From assembly GCF_003344885.1 (NCBI RefSeq), contig NZ_CP031155.1:1206001-1270000 (forward strand): DNA of 64,000 nt, given 5' to 3'. Below the pieces are notes generated by a model. It saw only the letters and a list, made by a program, of their open reading frames with translations. It searched no databases and was not told the DNA's origin. Positions 33,064-40,802 of the stretch are shown here, in pieces; within the stretch, counting starts at the first letter, position 1, and every line of letters starts with the position of its first letter. The position numbers and the translations under genes were made by a program. This DNA comes from Altererythrobacter sp. ZODW24 (lineage in GTDB: Bacteria; Pseudomonadota; Alphaproteobacteria; Sphingomonadales; Sphingomonadaceae).

Positions 33064-34290
33064 ATGAGTGCCCCCCTGTTAACCCAGCTTTCCACCAGAC
33101 TAGCGCGCCAGCCCGCCGAAAGCGAGAAGCAGCGCGCAAGATTGCATCTGCTCGACTGGCTGGCCTGTGTTGCGGGCGCGCGCAGCAGCGTTGCAGGTGA
33201 GCTTGGTGCAATTATTTCGCCCAAGCCTTGGGAAAAAGCCACCTATCTCGGCAATGTGCTGGAAATGGACGATGTTCACCGCGCCGCCCTACTCCATCCC
33301 GGGCCGGTTATATGGCCCGCGGCACTCAGCCTGCCAAGCGCCAGCATGGAGCAGCGCCTTAATTCCGCCGTGCGCGGATATGAGGCGATGATCGCGGTGG
33401 GCAGCGCGTTAGGCCAGCACCATTACGCCCATTGGCACCCAACCTCGACCGCCGGGGTCTTCGGCGCAGCAGTCGCATTTGGATCGGTGATCGGCTTTGC
33501 CGCTGTCGAGCTGGCCAATGCGATGGGCAATGCCGGATCGGTCGCAGGCGGGCTATGGCATATGCGGCATGACGATGTGCTGACCAAGCAATGGCATATC
33601 TATCACGCGGTCCGCACTGGACGCGATGCGGCAATGCATGTCCATTACGGCGCGACCGGACCGCAAGCTCTGCTCGAAGGACCGCAAGGGCTGTTTGCTG
33701 CGATGACGCAGGAGCCCGGACCACTAGGCGAAAGTGCCAATGGTTGGCTGATTCACGATGTGAGTTTCAAGCCTTGGGCCGCCTGCCGACATGCCCATCC
33801 CGCCATTGACTGCGCGTTGGAGTTACAAGCAGCAGGTAAGCTCGAAGCACCGTTCAAGGTCGAAACCTACGCGGATGCGCTCACTTTTTGCGACCGGCCC
33901 GATCCAAAGACCGAGCATGATGCAAAATTCTCGCTCCAGCACGCCGTTGCTGTAATCGCCGATGGCCGCGGTGCTGAACCGCAAGACTTCACGTCTGAGG
34001 CTATCGCCGCACTGGCAGACCTTCGCGCGCAGGTATCTGTGTCCGAAGACCCCGCAATTACCGCTCGCTACCCGGCAAATTTTGGCGCGCGCGTGAACGG
34101 CTTGGAACTCGCCGACACGCGCGGCGATCCGGAACGTCCGGTGGACGAGGCAGCGATCATCGCCAAGATGCACACGCTGGCTGCATGGGGCGGATTGGCC
34201 GCTTCTGAAGCCGACCGCGCAGCAGAGATAGCGCTGCACAGCGATGATGCGGCCGAGCTCGACAGGCTGCTCGAGGATTGGCTGCCATGA
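33064..34290 (+). CDS. MmgE/PrpD-family protein
   Basis: A 408-residue member of the 2-methylcitrate dehydratase/immune-responsive-gene-1 fold. It has an all-helical N-terminal domain (RLHLLDWLACVAGARSSVAG and EMDDVHRAALLHPGPVIWPAAL) and KPWAACRHAHPAIDCALEL near residues 238-256, the substrate-site block of the family. Family members are dehydratases or decarboxylases of tricarboxylic acids; the exact reaction cannot be read. The stop overlaps the ATG of a severed small gene. It is divergent from the GntR regulator. Confidence 0.88.
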   Translation: MSAPLLTQLSTRLARQPAESEKQRARLHLLDWLACVAGARSSVAGELGAIISPKPWEKATYLGNVLEMDDVHRAALLHPGPVIWPAALSLPSASMEQRLNSAVRGYEAMIAVGSALGQHHYAHWHPTSTAGVFGAAVAFGSVIGFAAVELANAMGNAGSVAGGLWHMRHDDVLTKQWHIYHAVRTGRDAAMHVHYGATGPQALLEGPQGLFAAMTQEPGPLGESANGWLIHDVSFKPWAACRHAHPAIDCALELQAAGKLEAPFKVETYADALTFCDRPDPKTEHDAKFSLQHAVAVIADGRGAEPQDFTSEAIAALADLRAQVSVSEDPAITARYPANFGARVNGLELADTRGDPERPVDEAAIIAKMHTLAAWGGLAASEADRAAEIALHSDDAAELDRLLEDWLP

Positions 34291-34343
34291 CGCACACTGC
34301 CGCCATTCTCGATTTTGCTGCTGCGCCACCTCATTCGACGTGA
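34287..34343 (+). pseudogene. Severed 18-codon start of a lost gene
   Basis: An ATG overlapping the MmgE/PrpD stop (ATGA) opens 18 codons (MTHTAAILDFAAAPPHST) and then stops. This looks like the translationally coupled beginning of a following gene, perhaps a second MmgE/PrpD-type gene, whose body was deleted. The next sequence belongs to a TonB receptor. Confidence 0.5.
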
Positions 34344-34373
34344 CTGACCGCTTGACGATCGGCGTCGAAGAAC

Positions 34374-34660
34374 ACCGTCTTGGACGGCTCACTGACTGCC
34401 AATATATCGCTTTTTTACAACGATATAGAAGGCTATCGACTCATTCAAACCGTGTTCGTACCACCTAACCGTATCAGCTCTATCGGCAATGCGGGCGATG
34501 CCCGCGTGATTGGCGGCGAGCTGAATGAAGTTGCAGACAATGGCTTGGTGGACTGCTCAACCGGGGACCAGTTCCCCGCTTCCGCAGGATGCCAGTCGCT
34601 ATTCGGATCCATCGAGGGCAAACGCATTCCGCGCGCTATTGAGACACATCACTGTATGTT
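34374..34660 (+). pseudogene. TonB-dependent receptor fragment
   Basis: Encodes beta-barrel strands of a TonB-dependent receptor: SLTANISLFYNDIEGYRL, then SSIGNAGDARVIGGELN, a typical neighbouring-strand pair. A further QSLFGSIEGKRIPRA stretch may be another strand. The plug, most of the barrel and the C-terminal aromatic residue are missing. A terminator (34671-34699) remains just downstream, marking the end of the former gene. Confidence 0.75.
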
Positions 34661-34670
34661 GATGAACGAG

Positions 34671-34699
34671 GGGGCGCCGGCAAAACCGGTGCCCCTTTT
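34671..34699 (+). terminator. Intrinsic terminator after TonB-receptor scrap
   Basis: GGGGCGCCGG (34671-34680), loop CAAAA, CCGGTGCCCC (34686-34695), then TTTT. A strong rho-independent terminator with one G-T mispair, left from the decayed receptor gene and insulating the next operon. Confidence 0.8.
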
Positions 34700-34794
34700 C
34701 GTTCCGGAGTTCACCTGAATCACTCGACTCCAGTTGACATCGGTCAGTCACAACGTATCACTTGCATAACTTTACCTACTTGGAAGTTCTGCAA

Positions 34795-36255
34795 ATGCCT
34801 CAACTCGTCAACCGCATTGAATCCACGCTCCAACCATCGGATCACCCCTATTTGAACGGTGCTTGGACACCGAACTACGACGAATATGACGCGGACGATA
34901 TGGAAGTGATCGGAACAATCCCTGCCGACATTGATGGCATCTATGTCCGCAATACGGAAAATCCGGTGCACGAGCCGATTGGCCGGTACCACCCGTTCGA
35001 CGGCGACGGGATGCTGCATATGATCCGGATTTCGGGCGGTAAGGCGGAATATAAAAACCGGTTCATCCGCACGACCGGCTTCGAAGCCGAGGCAGAGGCC
35101 GGCGAAGCACAATGGGCCGGGTTCACCGTTCCGCCCAGAAAGTCGAAACGCCCCGGCTGCGGTATTGGGTCACATATGAAGGACAGCTCGTCGACAGATG
35201 TGTTGGTGCGCAATGGCAAGATCCTTTCGACCTTCTGGCAATGCGGCGAAGGCTATCTGCTTGACCCCGAAAGCCTCGACACGTTGGGCATCGAGAGCTG
35301 GACACCGGCAGAGGGCCTATCTGCCCACCCAAAGCTGGACGGCGAAACTGGCGATATGATGTTCTTCAATTACAGCGATAAAGCGCCCCACATGCATTAC
35401 GGCGTAGTCGGTGCGGACAATCAGCTGAAGCACTATGTGCCGATTGAACTGCCGGGAACACGCCTGCCGCATGACATGGCGATCTCGCCGAACTATTCCA
35501 TTTTGAACGACTTCCCGCTGTTCCCGATTCCGGCAGCGCTTGAGAACGGATACTTTGTCCCGCAGTTCGACAAATCAATGAAAGCGCGCTTCGCTGTCAT
35601 ACCGCGTTTCGGCTCTGCAGAAGACGTGATGTGGTTTGAAGCCGAGCCAACATACGTGCTCCATTGGACCAATTGCTGGGAAGACGGCGATGAGCTGATC
35701 CTGGAAGGGTATCATCAAAAGAACCCCTTCCCCGCGCCGATCGATAATATGCCCGAATCCTATCAGCTGATCGGCGCCGGTATCGACCTGCATTCGCTGC
35801 GCCCCCATCTTCATCGTTGGCGCTTCAATCTGAAGACCGGCGAGACTGTGGAGGAGCGCGTTTGCGATGAAGAGCATGTCGAGTTCGGAACACTCAATCC
35901 GGAATATTATGGCCGCGAGCACCGCTATGTCTACAGCGCTCATGGTGAAAAAGGCTGGTTCTTGTTCAACGGGCTGGTGAAGCATGATCTCGAAAAAGGC
36001 ACCGCCACCAAGGTGCTGTTCGGCGAAGGTCGCTACGGATCGGAAACGCCCTTCATTCCCCGCAAGGGCGCGACAGCTGAAGACGATGGCTATCTCGTCA
36101 GCTTTGTGACCGACATGGTGCAGGACCGTTCCGAATGCGTAATCTTTGACGCGCGCGATATCGAAGCAGGTCCGGTTTGCCAGATTATCCTGCCGCACCG
36201 TATCTGCAGCGGAACCCATGCTGTATGGGCGGGTTCTGAAGAGATAGCGGCATAA
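34795..36255 (+). CDS. Carotenoid/lignostilbene-type dioxygenase
   Basis: A 486-residue soluble seven-bladed propeller iron enzyme that splits a C=C bond of carotenoids, apocarotenoids or stilbenes. Four His ligands are visible in order: SAHPKLD, LPHDMAIS, VLHWTNCW and near the C-terminus GTHAVW. PADIDGIYVRNTENPVHEP and HPFDGDGM are family landmarks. Start 34795 is supported by GGAAG upstream; an in-frame start at 34762 would add 11 residues. It is followed 25 nt later by a thiolase-like gene, which suggests the cleavage products enter CoA-dependent breakdown. The substrate is not determined. Confidence 0.92.
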   Translation: MPQLVNRIESTLQPSDHPYLNGAWTPNYDEYDADDMEVIGTIPADIDGIYVRNTENPVHEPIGRYHPFDGDGMLHMIRISGGKAEYKNRFIRTTGFEAEAEAGEAQWAGFTVPPRKSKRPGCGIGSHMKDSSSTDVLVRNGKILSTFWQCGEGYLLDPESLDTLGIESWTPAEGLSAHPKLDGETGDMMFFNYSDKAPHMHYGVVGADNQLKHYVPIELPGTRLPHDMAISPNYSILNDFPLFPIPAALENGYFVPQFDKSMKARFAVIPRFGSAEDVMWFEAEPTYVLHWTNCWEDGDELILEGYHQKNPFPAPIDNMPESYQLIGAGIDLHSLRPHLHRWRFNLKTGETVEERVCDEEHVEFGTLNPEYYGREHRYVYSAHGEKGWFLFNGLVKHDLEKGTATKVLFGEGRYGSETPFIPRKGATAEDDGYLVSFVTDMVQDRSECVIFDARDIEAGPVCQIILPHRICSGTHAVWAGSEEIAA

Positions 36256-36280
36256 ACGGTAAAGCCTAAGAGGAAGCACG

Positions 36281-37510
36281 ATGGGGCAAGCGGTCTACAT
36301 ACTCGGCGGACACCAAACCGACTTCGCGAAGAATTACTCGCGTGAGGATCGCTCGATCTTCGACCTTCTTACTGACGGGGTTAGTGGAGCGCTTGCTGCC
36401 ACATCGCTTGATCCCGAAGAAATCGAGGTCGCCCATGTGGGCAATTTCGTCGGCGAATTGTTCACAGGCCAAGGAATGCTCGGCGGCTTCCTCGGGCATG
36501 TGCACCCTTCGCTCGCCGGCATCCCCGCATCGCGGCACGAAGGTGCGTGCGCGTCAGGCTCGCTTGCGATCCTCGCTGCCATGGCGGACATTGAGGCTGG
36601 CCGGTACGACTGCGCCTGCGTTATCGGCATGGAATATATGCGGAACGTGCCGGGCAAGATCGCGGGCGACCATTTGGGCGCTGCCGTCTGGGTCGGCGAA
36701 GAGGCAACGGAAGCAACCTTTGTTTGGCCGGCCATGTTCTCCGACCTCGCGCAGGAGTATCACGAGCGCCACGGCCTCAACCACGACCACCTCAAAGAAA
36801 TTGCAAAGATCAATTTCGGCAATGCGCAGCGCAATCCCAACGCGCAGACCCGCAAATGGACGCTAACCGATCAGCACTTTGCCAATGATGACGAACTGAA
36901 CCCGGTTGTCGAAGGTTGGATGCGTAGGCAGGATTGCAGCCAGATTACCGATGGCGCCGCAGTGGTTTTTCTAGCGTCCGAAGCAAAGGCAAAGCGTTAC
37001 GCCGACGCACGCGGCATACCGCTGGAAAGTCTCGCCAAGATCAAAGGCTGGGGTCACACGACCGCTCCAATGTTGATGGAAACCAAACTGACTGCAAGCA
37101 AGGGCTCACCCTACCTTCTGCCATGGACGCGGAAAGCGATTACCGATGCTTACATGCGCGCTGGCATCACCGGCCCAGCAGAGCTTGATGCGGTCGAAAC
37201 TCATGACTGCTTCACCATCAACGAATATGTCGCTATCGAGCACTTCGGGATTACCGAACCGGGCGAAGCCTGGAAGGCTGTTGAAGACGGCCGCATCGCT
37301 CGCGGCGGCTCCATTCCCGTTAACGCTTCTGGCGGGCTGATGGGAGTTGGCCATCCAGTCGGCGCCACTGGCGTGCGCATGGCACTTGATGCAATGCGCC
37401 AAGTCACTGCTACGGCAGGGGACTACCAAGTCGAGGGTGCCCGCAATGTTGGCACCTTCAATGTTGGCGGGTCGGGTACGACCAATTGCAGCTTCATAAT
37501 AGGAACCTAA
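36281..37510 (+). CDS. Thiolase-like acetyl-CoA acetyltransferase (SCP-x/lipid-transfer type)
   Basis: A 409-residue thiolase-superfamily protein. Nucleophile Cys90 lies in EGACASGS, a second His/Cys site in VETHDCFTINEYVAIEHFG, and the C-terminal SGGLMGVGHPVGATGVRM holds the general-base His. This spacing matches the SCP-x/nonspecific lipid-transfer thiolases rather than FadA. It likely cleaves a beta-ketoacyl-CoA from a terpenoid or branched side chain. GAGGAAG precedes the ATG. It is second in an operon with the dioxygenase and the DUF1295 gene (2-nt gap). Confidence 0.92.
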   Translation: MGQAVYILGGHQTDFAKNYSREDRSIFDLLTDGVSGALAATSLDPEEIEVAHVGNFVGELFTGQGMLGGFLGHVHPSLAGIPASRHEGACASGSLAILAAMADIEAGRYDCACVIGMEYMRNVPGKIAGDHLGAAVWVGEEATEATFVWPAMFSDLAQEYHERHGLNHDHLKEIAKINFGNAQRNPNAQTRKWTLTDQHFANDDELNPVVEGWMRRQDCSQITDGAAVVFLASEAKAKRYADARGIPLESLAKIKGWGHTTAPMLMETKLTASKGSPYLLPWTRKAITDAYMRAGITGPAELDAVETHDCFTINEYVAIEHFGITEPGEAWKAVEDGRIARGGSIPVNASGGLMGVGHPVGATGVRMALDAMRQVTATAGDYQVEGARNVGTFNVGGSGTTNCSFIIGT

Positions 37511-37512
37511 AC

Positions 37513-38412
37513 ATGTCCTCTTCCAAAGACGCGCCTTCCAAGCACGCGCTTCGCAGTCTCGCGGTGGTCTTTTTTGCCGTCGCGCTCGGCCTGGGTTTTG
37601 CCTGGCTCGCCGGCGGCAATGGTGTCACAGCTTACGGGCTTCCGGTATTTGTGATCTGCGCTGCGGTCGCTTTTGCAGTAAACTGGCTGGCCTTTATCCC
37701 GGCCGCCATTGCCAAGACCGAAAAGTACTACGACCTCATCGGCGCGTTCACCTATCTTTCGATCATCAGCGCAGCATGCATCTTGTCTGCGCCGCTTGAT
37801 ATGCGGGCCATCGTGATCGCGGCCATGGTCGTTATATGGGCGCTGCGTTTGGGCAGCTTCTTATTCGTCAGGATCGGCAAGGCTGGCGGCGTCGACAACC
37901 GGTTCGATAAGATCAAAATCAATCCGCCACGCTTCTTGGTTGCTTGGACCTTGCAGGCCGTCTGGACAATCATCACAGCAGCTGCAGCGCTGGTTGTTAT
38001 TTCGGCGACGAACCCAGCCCCAATAGGCATTTTCTTCTGGGTTGGCGCAGCAATCTGGGTTGCCGCATTCACCATAGAAGTCGTCGCGGACCGCCAGAAA
38101 AGCACCTTCAAGGCTGACCCAGCCAATGAGGGGAAGTTCATCTCGACCGGCCTGTGGTCATGGTCGCAGCATCCGAATTATTTCGGTGAGATCATGCTTT
38201 GGACCGGCGCAGCAATCATTGCACTGCCCGTGCTTTCGGGTTGGTCATTCCTTGTGTTCGCCTCGCCTCTGTTCATCACCTTGCTGCTCACGAAAATCAG
38301 CGGGATCAATTTGTTGGACAAAGCCGCGGCGAAAAAATGGGGCGATGATCCGGCCTATCAGGAGTACCGGCGCAAAACTTCGGTGCTCATTTTACGCCCG
38401 CCGAGCGCGTAG
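37513..38412 (+). CDS. DUF1295 membrane protein (steroid 5-alpha-reductase-like)
   Basis: A 299-residue polytopic membrane protein with about seven to eight helices. The C-terminal half has the DUF1295 signature: RQKSTFKADPANEGKFISTGLWSWSQHPNYFGEIMLWTG, then KWGDDPAYQEYRRKTSVLIL. The fold is that of steroid 5-alpha-reductases and isoprenylcysteine methyltransferases, which use NADPH or SAM; which it uses here is unknown. Its start is two bases after the thiolase stop, so the two are translationally linked, and a role in reducing a lipid or terpenoid intermediate fits. Confidence 0.9.
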   Translation: MSSSKDAPSKHALRSLAVVFFAVALGLGFAWLAGGNGVTAYGLPVFVICAAVAFAVNWLAFIPAAIAKTEKYYDLIGAFTYLSIISAACILSAPLDMRAIVIAAMVVIWALRLGSFLFVRIGKAGGVDNRFDKIKINPPRFLVAWTLQAVWTIITAAAALVVISATNPAPIGIFFWVGAAIWVAAFTIEVVADRQKSTFKADPANEGKFISTGLWSWSQHPNYFGEIMLWTGAAIIALPVLSGWSFLVFASPLFITLLLTKISGINLLDKAAAKKWGDDPAYQEYRRKTSVLILRPPSA

Positions 38413-38445
38413 ACTGCCAGATCAGGTCAAGCCCCGAACGACCCT

Positions 38446-39396
38446 ATGCCAAGTAATCTGATCCAGGAATCCGGCGCAAACAAGCTTGTCAGGACATGTT
38501 CGATCTGGCGCGCCCTAGAGGTACTTGGAGACGTTCCAACCCTGCTAATTCTCGAATCCATCTGGCTTGGGGACAGCCGGTTTGAGAAGATCAAAACGCG
38601 GACATGCCTGTCGAAACCGCTGATCGCACAGCGCTTGAAAACGCTGGCGGTAAACGGAGTGATCGGGCGTCATCTCTATTGTGAGAAGCCGCCCCGCTAC
38701 GAATATCGCCTGACCGAAAAAGGGCGGGCGCTCTTCCCCGTTACGATGATGCTGTTCCGCTGGGAGAAAGCTTGGTCTCCAGACAGTGCATTGTTGGCGA
38801 TGGAGCTGTCGCACAAAGAGTGCGGACGCGTTTCAATGCCCGAACCGATGTGCAGTCATTGCCAGCAAATTGTCGCCCCCCAAGATATCGAATGGCGCGA
38901 AGGGCCGGGCCTGGGCATGATGGAACCTGACTATACGAGACGCCGGCAGCACAGGAACAGGCAGGCGATTGCCGAGAACCTCTCGCTGTTTACCGCTTCG
39001 GCGGAACTGCTCGGTGATCGCTGGGCTGGCTTGGCAATGCGGGCAGTATTCACTGGCCTGCACAAGTTTGACCGGATCTTGGAAGATAGCGGTATGGCCT
39101 CCAATATCCTGTCGGACCGACTGGCATGGCTGGTCGAACACGGCTTCTTACGGGCGGCGCTCTATCAGACAGGTCCGGACCGGTTTGCATATCATGCCAC
39201 TGAAAAGTCGCTGGATTACCTACCGGTTCTCTTGGTACTGCAGCGCTGGGGTGATTGCTACTACGGATCTGAAGAGGGCCCACCCGTGATCCTGCATCAC
39301 AAGGTCTGCGGCGCAAAGCTGGACATCTACGCCGGATGCCAGAATTGCAAAGGTGAACTGGCGCTCGCAAATATAGAAATGCGTATAGGCGAATAG
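38446..39396 (+). CDS. Tandem HxlR-family transcriptional regulator
   Basis: A 316-residue protein with two complete HxlR winged-helix domains, about residues 15-115 (CSIWRALEVLGDVPTLLILESI) and 180-275 (LSLFTASAELLGDRWAGLAMRAVF). Each is followed by a Cys pair (CSHCQQI and CGAKLDIYAGCQNC) that could bind zinc. HxlR proteins usually have one domain and work as dimers; here one chain may act as a covalent dimer. It lies 33 nt after the DUF1295 gene and probably controls this operon. A bidirectional stem-loop follows. Confidence 0.88.
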   Translation: MPSNLIQESGANKLVRTCSIWRALEVLGDVPTLLILESIWLGDSRFEKIKTRTCLSKPLIAQRLKTLAVNGVIGRHLYCEKPPRYEYRLTEKGRALFPVTMMLFRWEKAWSPDSALLAMELSHKECGRVSMPEPMCSHCQQIVAPQDIEWREGPGLGMMEPDYTRRRQHRNRQAIAENLSLFTASAELLGDRWAGLAMRAVFTGLHKFDRILEDSGMASNILSDRLAWLVEHGFLRAALYQTGPDRFAYHATEKSLDYLPVLLVLQRWGDCYYGSEEGPPVILHHKVCGAKLDIYAGCQNCKGELALANIEMRIGE

Positions 39397-39414
39397 GCGA
39401 TCGCTGTTGGAGAC

Positions 39415-39449
39415 GCTTCAACCAGTCTCCGCGGAGACCAGATTGAAGC
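39415..39449. terminator. Bidirectional stem-loop between convergent operons
   Basis: GCTTCAA (39415-39421) pairs with TTGAAGC (39443-39449), enclosing the self-complementary GTCTCCGCGGAGAC. It lies between the HxlR gene and the end of the leftward MFS gene; no strong T-run. Confidence 0.6.
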
Positions 39450-39456
39450 GCCGAGT

Positions 39457-40752
39457 TTAGACAGCAGGGCGGCGGGCAAAGATACCGAAGCCAGCGATGA
39501 CGGCGTAGCAAGCCGCTGGAATGATCAGCGAGAAGGCCAGGCTGCCGGAAACGTCTGCTACTGCGCCAACAAACAGTGGAACGATTGCCCCGCCGCAAAT
39601 CGCCACATTGATGATGCCCGAACCGTCCGCAGCGCGGGTACCCAGCTTTTCACATGCCAGTGAGAAGATTGTTGGGAACATGATGGCGTTCATCAAGCCG
39701 ATCGCGAGGAGCGAATAGCCTGACACGACACCAGTGGTATTAGCCGAAATCGCAATCAACGTGATTGCGCCTGCTGCAACTGTAGCCAGCAACTTACCCG
39801 GGCTGACCATCATCATAAGGCCTGATCCGATAAACCGGCCAACCAAAGCACCGCCCCAATAAAGACCGATGAGCTTGCCGGCCGATTGCTCCGGTATGTT
39901 CAGCACATCAGCTTGCATTAAATAGTTCACGATGATCGAACCGATGGCAACTTCTGCACCGACATATAGGAAGATGCACAATGCGCCGTAACCAAAGCGA
40001 GGGCGCTTGAGCAGATCCAGCCCTGCAAGCCCTTCGCTAGCCTCGTGCTTTTCGCCCTTCAGCCGGTTGCGGAATAGCCAGACAACCGCCGCAACGACCG
40101 CCAACGCTGCTGCGATGCCGAGATAGCCATTCACGATAGCTTGGCTTTCAGCAGTGCGGTAAGCGTCCAGCTCAGCGCCTGAGAGTTGGTCCGCAGTCAC
40201 AGTTGCCAGACTACCGAGGATCAAGATCGCTCCAACAATCGGGAATAAGGTTGTGCCAAGAGAGTTAAACGCCTGCGCGAACGTCAACCGGCTATGCGTC
40301 GTCTTAACTGGGCCAAGCACGCTAATCAGCGGGTTGGCGACCACTTGCACAATCACCACGCCGCTCGCGAGGATGAATAGGGCGAACAGGAACAGCCCGT
40401 ATGTCGCGGTCTGCGAGGCCGGAATGAACAGCAAGCAACCTGCCATCATGGTCAGCAACCCGGCAACCGCTCCGCGCATATAACCGATTTTCTTGACCAG
40501 CTTTGCGCCCGGAATTCCAACCACAAAATAGGCCGCAAAGAAGCAGAACTGGACCAGCATCGCTTGCGTGAAATTGAGCGTGAACAGCTCCTTCAGCTTC
40601 GGAATAATCACATCATTCAGACTAGTGATGCCGCCGAATATGAAAAACAGTCCGAAGACGAAATAGTTGAGACCGGGGGCGTTGATCTGCGGTCCGTCGC
40701 CTTCCACCGGAGAAATGCCGCTGTCTGATGACGCGCTTGGTGCCAAAGCCAT
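39457..40752 (-). CDS. FucP/GluP-type MFS sugar transporter
   Basis: A 431-residue, about 12-helix major facilitator of the fucose/glucose-galactose:H+ symporter group. It has FGLFFIFGGITSLNDVIIPKLKELFTL at helix 1, FAAYFVVGIPGAKLVKKIGY at helix 2 and the conserved NSLGTTLFPIVGAILIL stretch; later LIGLYWGGALVGRFIGSGLM. It should import glucose or a small glucoside released by the glucosidase encoded just upstream. It is last in a two-gene leftward unit with the GH3 gene (50-nt gap). Confidence 0.9.
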   Translation of the reverse strand: MALAPSASSDSGISPVEGDGPQINAPGLNYFVFGLFFIFGGITSLNDVIIPKLKELFTLNFTQAMLVQFCFFAAYFVVGIPGAKLVKKIGYMRGAVAGLLTMMAGCLLFIPASQTATYGLFLFALFILASGVVIVQVVANPLISVLGPVKTTHSRLTFAQAFNSLGTTLFPIVGAILILGSLATVTADQLSGAELDAYRTAESQAIVNGYLGIAAALAVVAAVVWLFRNRLKGEKHEASEGLAGLDLLKRPRFGYGALCIFLYVGAEVAIGSIIVNYLMQADVLNIPEQSAGKLIGLYWGGALVGRFIGSGLMMMVSPGKLLATVAAGAITLIAISANTTGVVSGYSLLAIGLMNAIMFPTIFSLACEKLGTRAADGSGIINVAICGGAIVPLFVGAVADVSGSLAFSLIIPAACYAVIAGFGIFARRPAV

Positions 40753-40802
40753 GAATCAAATCCTCTTCACTGTCCGCGGATCGCGCCCGGGGATCTTATT
40801 AG

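Noticed and set aside
32168-33067. 299-codon + frame opposite the GntR regulator
   Set aside because: A mirror of a clear GntR/UTRA gene; high GC produces long antisense frames. Its product has no domain pattern.
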